Shown: one piece after another, positions 44,367 to 53,983 of the stretch
How positions within the stretch are numbered: position 1 is the first letter of the stretch
Layout of the letters: each line of letters begins with the position of its first letter
Origin: Eggerthellales bacterium
GTDB lineage: Bacteria > Actinomycetota > Coriobacteriia > Coriobacteriales > Eggerthellaceae
Direction: 5' to 3'
DNA length: 59,185 nucleotides
Assembly: GCA_029225085.1 (NCBI GenBank)
Contig: JAQXVU010000021.1
Location: 1-59,185 of the forward strand
Program-made: the position numbers and the translations under genes
The notes under the pieces: generated by a model
Told to the model about the DNA's origin: nothing
Seen by the model: the letters and a program-made list of their open reading frames with translations, nothing else
The model's database searches: none

Positions 44367-47117
44367 TCAATCGCGATGAGCGCCGTGGCACTTCTTGAAC
44401 TTCTTGCCGGAACCGCAGGGGCAAGGATCGTTTCTGCCCACATTGGCGTAAGGGTCATTGGGGTCCTTCACGTAGGTCTGAGGCTTGCGCACCTCAGCAG
44501 GCTTAGGGGTCTGAGGAACCGCACTCTGAGAAGGAGCGGGGGCACCGGAACCGGACTTCGCGGCAAGGTTCTCCTCAGGGTTCGAATAGGACATCTTGCC
44601 CTGGGTCGGGTCCTCTTCCTCAGGAAGCTCGGTGCGGATGCTGATCTGCAGACGCAGCATGGTGCGAAGGAAGTCCTCGTACATGGCGGCAGTCAGAAGA
44701 CCGAAGGCCTGATGAGCCTCCTGCTTGTACTCGACCAGAGGATCGCGCTGACCGATGGCACGCAGGCCGATGCCGCGCTTCAGGTAGTCCATCTCCTGCA
44801 GGTGGGTCATCCAGCGAGAGTCGATAATGCGCAGCATGATCTGACCGGAGAGCTTAGCGGTGACCTCAGAGCCGAGAGTCTCGACCTTCTCGTCATAGAT
44901 ACCGCGAATGTAGGAGACCAGGGCCTCTTCAACCACCGAGGAATCGTCATCGTGCTGCAGCTCAGCTACGTGGAAGGTGTCGCGACCGGTCATGGTCTCC
45001 GCCCAGTCATCTACCGCGCCCATATCCCAGTCGTCACTGGCCTCGTTAGCGGGACAGTTCTCAGCCACGATGGCGGAAACGGCATCGCCGATGATGGCGT
45101 CGATGCTCTCGCCCATATCCTTGCCGTCGAGGATGGCGTTGCGCTCCTTGTAGATGGCCTGACGCTGCAGGTTCATAACGTCGTCGTACTCGAGCACGTG
45201 CTTACGAGCAGAGAAGTTCATGCTCTCTACCTGGTGCTGAGCGCTTTCGATGGCCTTCGAGACCATGTTCGCCTGAATGGGCAGGTCGTCGGGCATCTCG
45301 GTCTTCTGCATCATCTTATCGATGCTCTTCATGCGGTCGCCGCCGAAGAGCCTCATAAGGTCGTCTTCCAGAGACAGATAGAACTGGGTGCAACCAGGAT
45401 CGCCCTGACGTCCGGAACGACCGCGAAGCTGGTTGTCGATACGACGGCTCTCATGGCGCTCGGTGCCGATAACGGCCAGGCCGCCAGCAGCTACCACCTT
45501 GTCATGCTCGGATGCGGTGATCTCGCGAGCCTCGGCAAGGGCGCTGGCGTAGATCTCAGGGGTGATGTTCTCCTTCTCGATGCCGCGGTTGGCGATGATG
45601 CTGTCTACCAGCACCTCGGGGTTGCCGCCGAGCATGATGTCCGTACCACGTCCCGCCATGTTGGTGGCGATGGTAACGGCGCCATAACGACCGGCCTGAG
45701 CGACGATGGCGGCCTCGCGCTCATGGTGCTTGGCGTTCAGAACCTCGTGCTTCACGCCGCGCTTCTGCAGCAAGCGGCTCAGATACTCGGAAGTCTCAAT
45801 GGAAACGGTGCCCACCAGAACGGGCTGACCGTTTCTGTTGCGCTCCTGAATGTCGTCGGCCACGGCATTGAACTTCGCCTGAATGGTGCGATAGATCAGG
45901 TCGTTCTCATCGACGCGGCGAGGCTCCTTGTTAGGAGGAATCACCGTAACGGGGAGCTTGTAGATGTCGCGGAACTCGGAGTCCTCGGTAACGGCGGTAC
46001 CGGTCATGCCCGCCAGCTTCTCGTACATGCGGAAGTAGTTCTGCAGGGTGATGGTGGCCAGGGTCTGGTTCTCATCGCGAACCAGCACGTGCTCTTTCGC
46101 CTCCAGAGCCTGATGCAGGCCCTCAGAGAAACGACGGCCTTCCATAATGCGACCAGTGAACTCATCGACGATCTTAACCTCGCCGTCAGCCACTACGTAA
46201 TCGATATCGCGATGGAAGAGGAACTGGGCCTTCAGGGCCTGCTGCAGGTAGTTGGGCAGCATGCCGGAGGGGTCGCCGTACAGATCCTCGATGCCCAGAA
46301 GGTTCTCGACCTTAGCAAGGCCGGTCTCAGTGGTCCTGATGGTCTTCTTAGCCTCGTCCATCTCGAAGTCCTCGTCCTTCACGAGGCCGGGCATAACGGC
46401 AGCGAACTTGCGATACAGATCCGTCGACTTCATGCCTGCGCCGGAGATGATGAGCGGAGTACGAGCCTCGTCGATGAGGATGGAGTCGACCTCGTCGACG
46501 ATGGCGTAATGATGGCCGGTCTGAATGCGGCGATTTCCGTTGGTGACCATGTTGTCGCGAAGGTAGTCGAAACCGAACTCGGAGTTGGTTCCGTAGGTAA
46601 CGTCGCAGCGATAGGCCTCGCGCTTCTCCTCGAGGGACATGCCGTTCTGAATGAGACCCACCTTCATACCCAGGAAGCTGTACACGCGGCCCATGTTCTC
46701 GGAGTCGCGGCGAGCCAGGTAGTCATTCACGGTAACGATATGCACGTTGTTGCCGATAAGGGCGTTCAAATAGCCAGGCAGGGTGGAAACCAACGTCTTA
46801 CCCTCGCCCGTGCGCATCTCGGCGATATGGCCGTCATGCAGCGCCATGCCGCCCATGAGCTGCACATCGAAGTGACGGAGGCCCAAGGTCCTAACGCTGG
46901 CCTCACGCACTACCGCGAAGGCCTCGGGGAGGATGCTGTCGAGGCTCTCACCCTGGGCAACCCGCTCCCTGAACTGACCGGTTAAAGCCCTCAGCTCCTC
47001 ATCGGACTTCTCCTGCATGGAAGGCTCGAGAGCATTGATCTTATTGACGACGGACTGGTACTTCTTAACCTGGCGGCCTTCACCGGCACCCAGGAGCTTT
47101 GCAAGGAACCCTGCCAT
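44367..47117 (-). CDS. secA: preprotein translocase ATPase SecA
   Basis: The 916-residue motor has Walker A MRTGEGKTL, the preprotein cross-linking domain, the second nucleotide-binding fold (MAGRGTDIMLGG), and the helical scaffold. The C-terminal zinc-binding SEC-C motif is CPCGSGKKFKKCH. It drives export through SecYEG and is probably the essential SecA1. A roughly 60-residue Pro/Ser-rich linker precedes SEC-C. The upstream spacer 47118-47374 holds no gene, only the repeats described for the 47375 gene. Confidence 0.97.
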   Translation of the reverse strand: MAGFLAKLLGAGEGRQVKKYQSVVNKINALEPSMQEKSDEELRALTGQFRERVAQGESLDSILPEAFAVVREASVRTLGLRHFDVQLMGGMALHDGHIAEMRTGEGKTLVSTLPGYLNALIGNNVHIVTVNDYLARRDSENMGRVYSFLGMKVGLIQNGMSLEEKREAYRCDVTYGTNSEFGFDYLRDNMVTNGNRRIQTGHHYAIVDEVDSILIDEARTPLIISGAGMKSTDLYRKFAAVMPGLVKDEDFEMDEAKKTIRTTETGLAKVENLLGIEDLYGDPSGMLPNYLQQALKAQFLFHRDIDYVVADGEVKIVDEFTGRIMEGRRFSEGLHQALEAKEHVLVRDENQTLATITLQNYFRMYEKLAGMTGTAVTEDSEFRDIYKLPVTVIPPNKEPRRVDENDLIYRTIQAKFNAVADDIQERNRNGQPVLVGTVSIETSEYLSRLLQKRGVKHEVLNAKHHEREAAIVAQAGRYGAVTIATNMAGRGTDIMLGGNPEVLVDSIIANRGIEKENITPEIYASALAEAREITASEHDKVVAAGGLAVIGTERHESRRIDNQLRGRSGRQGDPGCTQFYLSLEDDLMRLFGGDRMKSIDKMMQKTEMPDDLPIQANMVSKAIESAQHQVESMNFSARKHVLEYDDVMNLQRQAIYKERNAILDGKDMGESIDAIIGDAVSAIVAENCPANEASDDWDMGAVDDWAETMTGRDTFHVAELQHDDDSSVVEEALVSYIRGIYDEKVETLGSEVTAKLSGQIMLRIIDSRWMTHLQEMDYLKRGIGLRAIGQRDPLVEYKQEAHQAFGLLTAAMYEDFLRTMLRLQISIRTELPEEEDPTQGKMSYSNPEENLAAKSGSGAPAPSQSAVPQTPKPAEVRKPQTYVKDPNDPYANVGRNDPCPCGSGKKFKKCHGAHRD

Positions 47118-47243
47118 AGGTAGTCGCTTTCTATAGAAAACTGCAATTTGGAAATAACTCTACCACAGGCCCAAGCCCTGAATGCAAAATACACGTCACC
47201 ATCAGAGCCTGAGCCTGCAAAGAGAACAAGAGGGGCCAACGCC

Positions 47244-47404
47244 CTATCGAAGCAGCTCGGAGCAGCGCATCGCAGGACGTCATCTGTGCTGCACAACCGA
47301 AACGACACGCCACGTCGACCTACCGAAGCCGCCCTAACTCGCAAAGAGAGCAAGCCTCGGCACGGCAACGAGCCCTAGTCCGAAGCGCTCGCACCCCGCA
47401 GCGC
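47244..47404. repeat. dispersed degenerate copies of the 47375 gene's 3' end
   Basis: The gene end 47375-47392 resembles 47244-47260 (about 15 of 18 positions with one gap in each) and more weakly 47320-47338. All begin with CTA at the stop-codon position followed by a CGAAGC-GCTCG-like segment. The spacing is irregular (76 and 55 bases). Confidence 0.45.
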
Positions 47405-48292
47405 GTCTTCCGCCGCATCGGCGTACTCCTCATCGCCCCAGAAATCGTCAGGCAGCTCCTCGTCGGAGATGATGGCGTTGAAGAAGGTGGTGATCGCCTC
47501 CGAGGGAGAGATGGCCAGCTGCACCATGAGGTACTGCCGCAGCTCATTGAAGACCTGAATGGCCGCCGCCTTAGCACCCACTGCCAAATAGCAGCGCATG
47601 AGCAGCATAGCCACATCCTCACGGGCGGGATCTACCGTGGTGGCGCTACAAGCGAGCCAAATGGCCTCATGGTAGCAGCCCTTCTTGTACAGGAGCCGAG
47701 CTGCGTGAGCGAAGGCCTCGACCACGCGGTTGCGCCACTCCCACCGCTTCCTGAGTATGAGGCCATTGCTCTCCTCCCCTGGCAAGAGCTCGCCGCGATA
47801 CACCGTCTGCAGCTGCCTGGCGACCCTCACGATGTCATCAGGAGTACGGCAATCGAACCGAAGCTTGTCGCAGAGCTCGCCGGCAGTCTGAACATCGGAA
47901 ATCACATAGCGCCCCACCAAGCGACAGCTGCTGTTCCTGCGCTCCAGGTAGGGGCACTGCTTGTCTGGAAGCATGAGAGAGCGACGCAGCAGAGACCAGA
48001 GGGTGTACAGAGAGCGCTTAGACTTGTCGGCGGAAGTCTCCGGCCAAAGGATGCCGCAGATATGGCTGCTGTTGATCTCGCGGTCACCGGAAAGGACCAG
48101 GATGCTGAGCAGCGTCTGCACCGTATAGCGACTCAAACTCTCGTAATCGAGGGGATACGGAGTCCTATTCGCAACGAAGCCACCAAGCAAACCGATTCTG
48201 AGCGGCGGTATCAGCGAGGAGGAACCCGAAGGCTCAGCACCGCCTTCGATAATCAGATTGCCATATACGGGTAGAAGATCATGGTTGTTCAT
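47375..48292 (-). CDS. SARP/BTAD-like transcriptional regulator
   Basis: The 305-residue protein has an N-terminal winged-helix DNA-binding domain of the SARP/OmpR-like type (about 30-115: LRIGLLGGFV, LLSILVLSGDREINSSHICGI, LWPETSADKSKRSLYTLWSL). A helical bacterial transcriptional activation domain follows (about 125-265: YRGELLPGEE, RLLYKKGCYHEAIWLACSA, AAIQVFNELRQYL). The tail is acidic. No ATPase domain is attached. I chose ATG 48292 because AAGGAG lies 6-7 bases upstream; the frame continues to 48475. The target is unknown. It diverges from the tRNA-Gln/tRNA-Glu/cca unit. Confidence 0.75.
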   Translation of the reverse strand: MNNHDLLPVYGNLIIEGGAEPSGSSSLIPPLRIGLLGGFVANRTPYPLDYESLSRYTVQTLLSILVLSGDREINSSHICGILWPETSADKSKRSLYTLWSLLRRSLMLPDKQCPYLERRNSSCRLVGRYVISDVQTAGELCDKLRFDCRTPDDIVRVARQLQTVYRGELLPGEESNGLILRKRWEWRNRVVEAFAHAARLLYKKGCYHEAIWLACSATTVDPAREDVAMLLMRCYLAVGAKAAAIQVFNELRQYLMVQLAISPSEAITTFFNAIISDEELPDDFWGDEEYADAAEDALRGASASD

Positions 48293-48513
48293 GAGCCACT
48301 CCTTCACGTTGAAGAAGTGAGCGAGGGGGATGCCCTGATTATAACCCCAGTTCACACCAGACATTACCAAGAACATTTCCCATTTCAGCCACGTATCTCG
48401 GAATCGAGCGCAATGCCTCACCGTCACCTCAGCAAACGCACAGCGCAACAGCACCTCGTTCTCAGCAAAACCCAACTTCTAAAACAATCGAGAAAAAATT
48501 TTCAAATAACCTC

Positions 48514-48542
48514 TTGACGAGGTACGGGAATATCCGTAATAT
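48514..48542 (+). promoter_or_regulatory. promoter of the tRNA-Gln/tRNA-Glu unit
   Basis: TTGACG (48514-48519) and TAATAT (48537-48542) are 17 bases apart, with the first tRNA 46 bases downstream. The rest of the spacer from 48293 holds no gene. Confidence 0.85.
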
Positions 48543-48588
48543 TTCGTCTTGCATTTGCGACTGAGGTTGCGAATGAGACTTAAGCCAC

Positions 48589-48662
48589 TGGGGTGTCGTC
48601 TAATGGTAGGACACCGGTTTCTGGTACCGCACGTGAGGGTTCGACTCCTTCCACCCCAGCCA
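48589..48662 (+). tRNA. tRNA-Gln (anticodon CTG)
   Basis: A 7-bp acceptor stem (TGGGGTG with CACCCCA), D arm, anticodon loop TTCTGGT, T arm with GGTTCGACTCC and encoded GCCA end fold as a cloverleaf. The first anticodon pair (27-43) is a C-C mismatch. Confidence 0.93.
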
Positions 48663-48684
48663 TTAAGTTGTTTGTTTGGTACAT

Positions 48685-48761
48685 GCCCCGTTCGTCTAGC
48701 GGTTCAGGACATCGCCCTCTCAAGGCGGAGATCACCGGTTCGAATCCGGTACGGGGTACCA
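48685..48761 (+). tRNA. tRNA-Glu (anticodon CTC)
   Basis: The cloverleaf has acceptor GCCCCGT with ACGGGGT (one G-U pair), anticodon loop CTCTCAA, T arm CCGGTTCGAATCCGG and encoded ACCA. It is 22 bases after tRNA-Gln and shares its transcript. Confidence 0.93.
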
Positions 48762-48768
48762 AATTTTC

Positions 48769-48797
48769 AGGCCACTTGTGTGGCCTTTTTCTTTTTC
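48769..48797 (+). terminator. terminator after tRNA-Glu
   Basis: A 7-bp stem (48769-48775 with 48780-48786, TTGT loop) is followed by TTTTCTTTTTC. It directly precedes cca, so cca would depend on read-through or another promoter. Confidence 0.9.
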
Positions 48798-48849
48798 TAC
48801 CACACTCTGCCCTACAATATGAAGGCACTCCCCCAGCGAAAGGAACCTT

Positions 48850-50214
48850 CTGACACATCTCCCCTACATACCCCTCTCATCCCAGGCTCGCTATGCAATC
48901 CGCCTTCTTGAAGAGAAGGGCTTCGAGACGTGGGCAGTTGGCGGCTGCGTCAGAGACGCCCTCCTTGGTCGCGAGATCTACGATATCGATCTGACAACCC
49001 AGGCTCACTGGGAGCAAGTCAGGGACATTCTGACACCAGCAGGGTTCTCCTGCCACGAAACCGGCGTAAAGTACGGCACTATCACCGCCGTGATAGACGA
49101 GGTGCCCCTCGAGATCACCACCTTTCGGTCTGAAGGAACCTATTCCGACAACAGGCACCCCGACGCCGTAGCCTTCACGCTCTCTATCGAAGAGGACCTG
49201 GCACGACGAGACCTGACCATCAACGCCATGGCCTTCCACCCCACCAGGGGAATCTTCGACCCCTTCAAGGGACAGGAAGATCTAGCTTCCGGCATCATCC
49301 GCACCGTGGGTGAACCCGCAAAGCGCTTCTCGGAAGATGCCCTACGCATTCTGAGGGCGCTGCGCTTCGCTTCCTCCCTGCAGTTCACTCTCGAAGACGC
49401 CACCGCCCAAGCGATCCTTCAATGCGGACCTCTCCTCGCCTCGGTGCATCCCCAAAGGTTGCGCCGAGAGCTCGATGGCCTGCTCACTGGCGCTGCAGCT
49501 CCTCGGGTTCTTAGGGAATACCTTGATGTCCTCGGCGTTCTCATCCCCGAGCTGCTCCCGTTGCGAGACTTCGACCAGAGATGCCGCTTCCACCGCTACG
49601 ACGCCCTCGAGCACACCGCTCGCGTCTTGGGAAACGTCCCCGAAGAGCCTCGTATCCGTTGGGCAGCCCTGCTGCACGACATCGAAAAGCCCAGCTGCCT
49701 TCGAATAGACAGCAAGGGATGTGGCCATTTTGCCGGGCACCCGAAAGCGGGAGCTGATACCGCCCGCAAAATCCTCACGCGCCTCATGTATCCCAGTCGG
49801 TTCATCGACGAAGTCTGCGGGCTGGTACGCTACCACGACACCCAGATCCCCCTTACGGAAGCGGGGGTCTGCCGCATGCTGTTAAACCTCGACCTGCGAG
49901 GAGAGCTGTTCATCGACCTCGTCAACCTGAAGATAGCGGACGAACGAGGAAAGGGCCTTGGCGAAACCGAAAGGCTCCGCGCAGCGAAGCAGCTCCCCGG
50001 TTTGCTAAGGCAAGCGAGAGACAACAACCACCCCTGCCACCTCGGGAATCTGAACATCACCGGTTCGGACCTCTTGCAGGCAGGCTTCACCCCCGGTCCC
50101 GCCATAGGCAACACGCTGCGCACACTGCTCTATGACTGCATAGACGAAAAGGTCGAAAACGACAGGGACGCCCTGCTGAAGTACGCTAAAGAATTACAAG
50201 ACAAGGGCCTGTAA
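48850..50214 (+). CDS. cca: CCA tRNA nucleotidyltransferase family protein
   Basis: The protein (about 454 residues) has the class II nucleotidyltransferase head (WAVGGCVRDALLG, then the acidic pair in YDIDLTT, and KYGTITAV). The RRDLTINAMAF segment, the RFSEDALRILRALRFAS neck and an HD domain (ALEHTARVL, ALLHDIEKP) follow. It repairs or adds the tRNA CCA end. The conserved frame has no ATG, GTG or TTG before the core. It is open only back to TGA 48820-48822. CTG 48850 with AAAGGA upstream is my start. The first ATG, 49090, would cut off the active site. Confidence 0.85.
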   Translation: MTHLPYIPLSSQARYAIRLLEEKGFETWAVGGCVRDALLGREIYDIDLTTQAHWEQVRDILTPAGFSCHETGVKYGTITAVIDEVPLEITTFRSEGTYSDNRHPDAVAFTLSIEEDLARRDLTINAMAFHPTRGIFDPFKGQEDLASGIIRTVGEPAKRFSEDALRILRALRFASSLQFTLEDATAQAILQCGPLLASVHPQRLRRELDGLLTGAAAPRVLREYLDVLGVLIPELLPLRDFDQRCRFHRYDALEHTARVLGNVPEEPRIRWAALLHDIEKPSCLRIDSKGCGHFAGHPKAGADTARKILTRLMYPSRFIDEVCGLVRYHDTQIPLTEAGVCRMLLNLDLRGELFIDLVNLKIADERGKGLGETERLRAAKQLPGLLRQARDNNHPCHLGNLNITGSDLLQAGFTPGPAIGNTLRTLLYDCIDEKVENDRDALLKYAKELQDKGL

Positions 50215-50296
50215 GGTTCCAAAAACCATCCTTAGCGCGCAGCCTGCGAACCAGGCCTCCTGTGTCCACAGCCACGGACGGCGCCCTTCGCAATCC

Positions 50297-51910
50297 CTAG
50301 CAGCTTCCCAGCAGTTCGGCGGCATGATGCAAGGACGTCTCGTTCACGCTGCCTGCCAGCATGCGGGCAACCTCCTGCTGACGAGCGTCTCCTTCCACCT
50401 GCTGCACCACGGTCTCATCGCCTTCCTTGGCAACCACCAGATGGGCGTCGCCAGCCACCGCAACCTGGGGCAGATGGGTCACCACGATCACCTGATGGGT
50501 GCGGGAAAGCTCCTGCAGGACCTCGGCCAAAGACAGAGCCGTCTTGCCGCCAACGCCGGCATCGATCTCGTCGAACACCAGCGTGCCGCCAGCATCGCGC
50601 TTGCCCAGCGCGGCCTTCACGGCCAGCATGACGCGGCTCAGCTCGCCACCTGAAGCGATCTTGCGAAGAGGGCGCAGACCCATGTCCGCACCGGGACGAT
50701 ACATGAACTCCACCTGGCAGGGACCTTCAGGGCCCCATTTCTCTAAGGGCAGCTCTTCCACCTGGCATTCCAGAGCAGAATCCCCCATCTCGAGGCGAGC
50801 CATAACCTGACCCACCGCAGCAGCGAAAGAGCCCGACGCATCCTGACGAACCTTCAGCAGAGCTCGACCTTCCTTCAGCAGAGCCTCGTCAGCCTTTTTA
50901 AGGGCAGCCTGTGCAGCCTGAATGGCCTCAGAGGAATCCTGGGCAACGGCAAGCACCTCACGGGCGGCATCACGAGCGGCGAAGACCTCCTGCATGGTGG
51001 GGCCATAGGTGCGCATGAGACCTTGGAAAGCGGAGATGCGCTCCTGCAGCTCCTCGAACCGTTCAGGATCGAACCCGCCCTCATCGGTGCGGGAAGAAAC
51101 CTCACGGGCCACGTCCTCGGCGGCATAGAGCCCCTCTTGCAGCGCTTCAGCGAAGCCCCCATAGGACGCATCGACCTTAGCAAGCTCGCTCAGGGCGGAA
51201 ATTGCCTCGGAGAGCAACGTGGTTGCGCCCCTATCCCCCATGAGGCATTCCGACACCGTGTGGGAGCAACGAGCAATGAGCTCAGCGTTCTCCTGCAAGC
51301 GGGACTGCAGCAGCAGCTCCTCGTACTCGCCCTCTGCCGGCGACACCTCATCTATGCGGCGCAAAACGAAGCGGGCGTTCTCTATCTGCTCCTTGTCCGC
51401 AGATTCCAGATCCTTGATGCGCGCCAGTTCCTTGGCGGCCTCACGACGCTGGGCGAAGGCGGCATCGTAGGCTGCCTTGGGGCCTTCCACCTCAGAACCG
51501 CACCAAGCATCAAGAAGGGCGAGCTGCACCGAAGAGGCCAAGAGCCGCTGGTTCTCATGCTGTCCGCAGAGATCGACTGCCTGGCCCACCCCTTCAGACA
51601 ACGCCTTCACGGTGACCATCTCCCCGTTCACGGACACGCGGGAACGACCGTCTCGGGAGACGGTACGCTGCACCAACGTGCCGTCCTCGTCGTCTTCGGA
51701 AAGGAAGAAACGGCCCGTGACCTGGGCGTCCTGACAGCCCTCGCGAATAGCGTCCTTATCCGAGCGCTCTCCCATGAGGAGCTTCAAGGAAGACAGGAGG
51801 GCGGTCTTTCCCGAACCGGTCTCACCGGTGATGACCGTCAGGCCCTCGGAGAACCCAATGTCCGCTTCGCGAATAAGGGCTATGTTCCGTATCTGAATCC
51901 TATCGATCAT
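50297..51910 (-). CDS. recN: DNA repair protein RecN
   Basis: RecN is an SMC-like ATPase acting at double-strand breaks. The 537-residue protein starts MIDRIQIRNIALIREADIGF, with Walker A GETGSGKTALL, a coiled-coil middle, the LASGGELSRVMLAV signature, Walker B TLVFDEIDAGVGG and VVTHLPQVA. I chose ATG 51910, where the conserved sequence begins; the frame continues to 52162 into low-complexity acidic sequence. It is convergent with cca, with an 82-base spacer that shows no clear terminator. Confidence 0.95.
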   Translation of the reverse strand: MIDRIQIRNIALIREADIGFSEGLTVITGETGSGKTALLSSLKLLMGERSDKDAIREGCQDAQVTGRFFLSEDDEDGTLVQRTVSRDGRSRVSVNGEMVTVKALSEGVGQAVDLCGQHENQRLLASSVQLALLDAWCGSEVEGPKAAYDAAFAQRREAAKELARIKDLESADKEQIENARFVLRRIDEVSPAEGEYEELLLQSRLQENAELIARCSHTVSECLMGDRGATTLLSEAISALSELAKVDASYGGFAEALQEGLYAAEDVAREVSSRTDEGGFDPERFEELQERISAFQGLMRTYGPTMQEVFAARDAAREVLAVAQDSSEAIQAAQAALKKADEALLKEGRALLKVRQDASGSFAAAVGQVMARLEMGDSALECQVEELPLEKWGPEGPCQVEFMYRPGADMGLRPLRKIASGGELSRVMLAVKAALGKRDAGGTLVFDEIDAGVGGKTALSLAEVLQELSRTHQVIVVTHLPQVAVAGDAHLVVAKEGDETVVQQVEGDARQQEVARMLAGSVNETSLHHAAELLGSC

Positions 51911-52033
51911 TGCCGCAGCCTTCCTGAACGCTTCGTCGAATCTCAGCACAAGTATACCAGCGGGCCTTGCGCCACCATGCAGTAGAATAAGATGCGCAGA
52001 TGTACCGAGACGATCTAGGAGCACCCCCTTCCC

Positions 52034-53950
52034 ATGCGACATTCCTCCGGAAGATTCACCTTCAACGCCTCGACCCTCATCGCCATCACCTTCGTCTTCT
52101 ACGCCATCACCGTCATCGTCCACCTCTCGTTGGCTCTCTTCACCAAGACCATCGACGTGCATCCCGATGAGCTGCGCTACCTCGACACCGCCAGAAGCCT
52201 CCTAGAGAGCGGCGCTCTCAGCATTCGCGGCGACGAGTCGGACTTCCAGAAAATCCTCTACCCCTTGCTCATCGCCCCGGCGCTGCTCCTGCCCGACCCC
52301 GCAACCCAGATTAAGGGCATCGCGGTGCTAAACAGCCTCTACGCTAGCTCCGTGGTGTTCCCCGTCGCCTTCATCGCCCACAAGGTCCTCCCCTCTCCCG
52401 GACTGAAGATTGCCGCCGTGGCCCTTGCCGCCTGCTTCCCAGAAATTTGCTACAGCGCCACCTTCATGAGCGAATGCGTCTACGTTCCCTTAGCTCTTTG
52501 GTGCCTCATCGCCCTTTGGTCCCTTTTCAAGATGGAAGGAAAGCCCGCCAAGCTCCGCTGGCTTCTCGCAGGCGTCCTCTGCTACGCCACCTATCTCTGC
52601 AAGGAGGTGGGGCTCTGCTTCCTCTTAGCGGCGCTGATCCTCTCCCTGGTGCGCCTGAAAGGGCAAACCAGAGCTCGGCGCCTCAGCTCCCTTGTGAACC
52701 TGGCCGCGCTGCTCATAGGTTTCTGCCTGCCCTTCCTCATCCTGAAGCTCACCCTCTTCTCCGGCATGGGCAACTCCTACAACCAGTCCTCCGTAGAGGC
52801 GCTGCGCAGCCTGTACGCCGTGCTCTTCGGCTTCATCGCCATTGCGGAAAACTACACCTACCTGCTCATAGGCTTCTGCATCGTCCCCCTGCTCATCCCG
52901 CTGCTCACCTATCGCACCGCCAGCAAGGATGACCGCATCCTCACCGCGCTGACCTACTTGGCTCTCGTCATCACGTTCCTGGCCATCGTGTACACCATCT
53001 CTATCAGGGAGGATGTGGGCTACACCGTTATCAGGCAGCACCTGCGCTATCTCTCCTGGTCAATGCTTCCCCTGCTGGTGCTCACGCTGAAGGCCATCGC
53101 CACCGCACCTCGCATCTCCCCCCATCGAACCCCGCGTACCTTTGCTCTCACCTGCTCCGTCGTGGCGGTGAGCGCCGTGGCCATCTGCGCCTTCTACGGC
53201 TCCGCGGACCTCAGCCAGGGATTCGACACCTGCATGCTGCACTTCCATCGGGTCATCGCCGAACTTAACGGCGCCCTGCCCGTAGAGACCTTCTACATGG
53301 GCAACATGCATGCGCAGGAGATCTCGGCGGAATTCGGCGGCCCCCAGGCCATAAACTGGATCCTCTGGGTGGGGAAGATTCTCCTGGTCCTCGCCCTCTT
53401 GGGACTCACGGCCCTCTTCCTCTACGGCTCCCGTCGTCTGGCCTGCAACGTCACCATCGGCTTCGTCTTGGCCATGTTCATGGCGAATTCTATCTGCTGC
53501 AGCATCTACAACTACGATGCCTACCATGTCGACGACGTGTACCGCGACGCCACCTTCGACCTCTCCGACCATCTGCAGGAGATTCCCGAGGACCAGAACA
53601 TCACCCTGGTCTTCGATGAGGACAACACCCTGGTGAACAACCTCTTAGACACCTTCGGCACCACCCATTGCCGCGACAACATCACCTACACCAACACCTC
53701 GGTGCTTAAGGCCGACGCCCTCGATGGCACCACCCTCGATGTCGAGCTTCTGCAGCAATACGGCATCGCTGGCAAGGACCAGGATGAAGAAGTCACCATC
53801 AGCTATCTGGTCGCCAACACCCATCTAGGCATCAGCCTCTCGGGTCCCGGCGTACAGGCCATGCCCCTGGGCTACAAGAACCTGTATCTGCTGTACAAGG
53901 TCGTTCCTGACCAACCCATCTACGTCACGATCGAGAAACAGCAGGATTAA
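52034..53950 (+). CDS. polytopic membrane protein, GT-C glycosyltransferase-like (family 39 type)
   Basis: The 638-residue protein has about 11-12 predicted TM helices in the first 480 residues and a soluble C-terminal domain (about 490-638). TM1 (about 12-35) is followed by an external loop with DVHPDELRYLDTA. This is the acidic DE motif typical of GT-C enzymes (ArnT/PMT) that use lipid-linked sugars, and a SECVY segment follows later. The substrate is unknown. It is a single plus-strand gene, divergent from recN by 123 bases, with a weak ribosome binding site (AGGAG 12 bases before the ATG). I am fairly sure of the fold, not of the reaction. Confidence 0.65.
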   Translation: MRHSSGRFTFNASTLIAITFVFYAITVIVHLSLALFTKTIDVHPDELRYLDTARSLLESGALSIRGDESDFQKILYPLLIAPALLLPDPATQIKGIAVLNSLYASSVVFPVAFIAHKVLPSPGLKIAAVALAACFPEICYSATFMSECVYVPLALWCLIALWSLFKMEGKPAKLRWLLAGVLCYATYLCKEVGLCFLLAALILSLVRLKGQTRARRLSSLVNLAALLIGFCLPFLILKLTLFSGMGNSYNQSSVEALRSLYAVLFGFIAIAENYTYLLIGFCIVPLLIPLLTYRTASKDDRILTALTYLALVITFLAIVYTISIREDVGYTVIRQHLRYLSWSMLPLLVLTLKAIATAPRISPHRTPRTFALTCSVVAVSAVAICAFYGSADLSQGFDTCMLHFHRVIAELNGALPVETFYMGNMHAQEISAEFGGPQAINWILWVGKILLVLALLGLTALFLYGSRRLACNVTIGFVLAMFMANSICCSIYNYDAYHVDDVYRDATFDLSDHLQEIPEDQNITLVFDEDNTLVNNLLDTFGTTHCRDNITYTNTSVLKADALDGTTLDVELLQQYGIAGKDQDEEVTISYLVANTHLGISLSGPGVQAMPLGYKNLYLLYKVVPDQPIYVTIEKQQD

Positions 53951-53983
53951 ATGGAAGAAGGCGCCCAAGGCGCCTTCTTCCAT
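53951..53983. terminator. strong hairpin between the membrane gene and uvrB
   Basis: A perfect 15-bp stem (53951-53965 with 53969-53983, CAA loop) begins right after the plus-strand stop codon. T tracts on either side are poor. It could serve both converging genes. Confidence 0.7.

Noticed and set aside
44376-46985. 869-codon open frame on the plus strand
   Set aside because: It lies antisense to secA, matches no family, and is the usual shadow of GC-rich codons.
52034-53950. Horizontally acquired island around the membrane protein
   Set aside because: Base composition and codon use look like those of the neighbours, and there are no integrase, tRNA scar or repeats at its ends.
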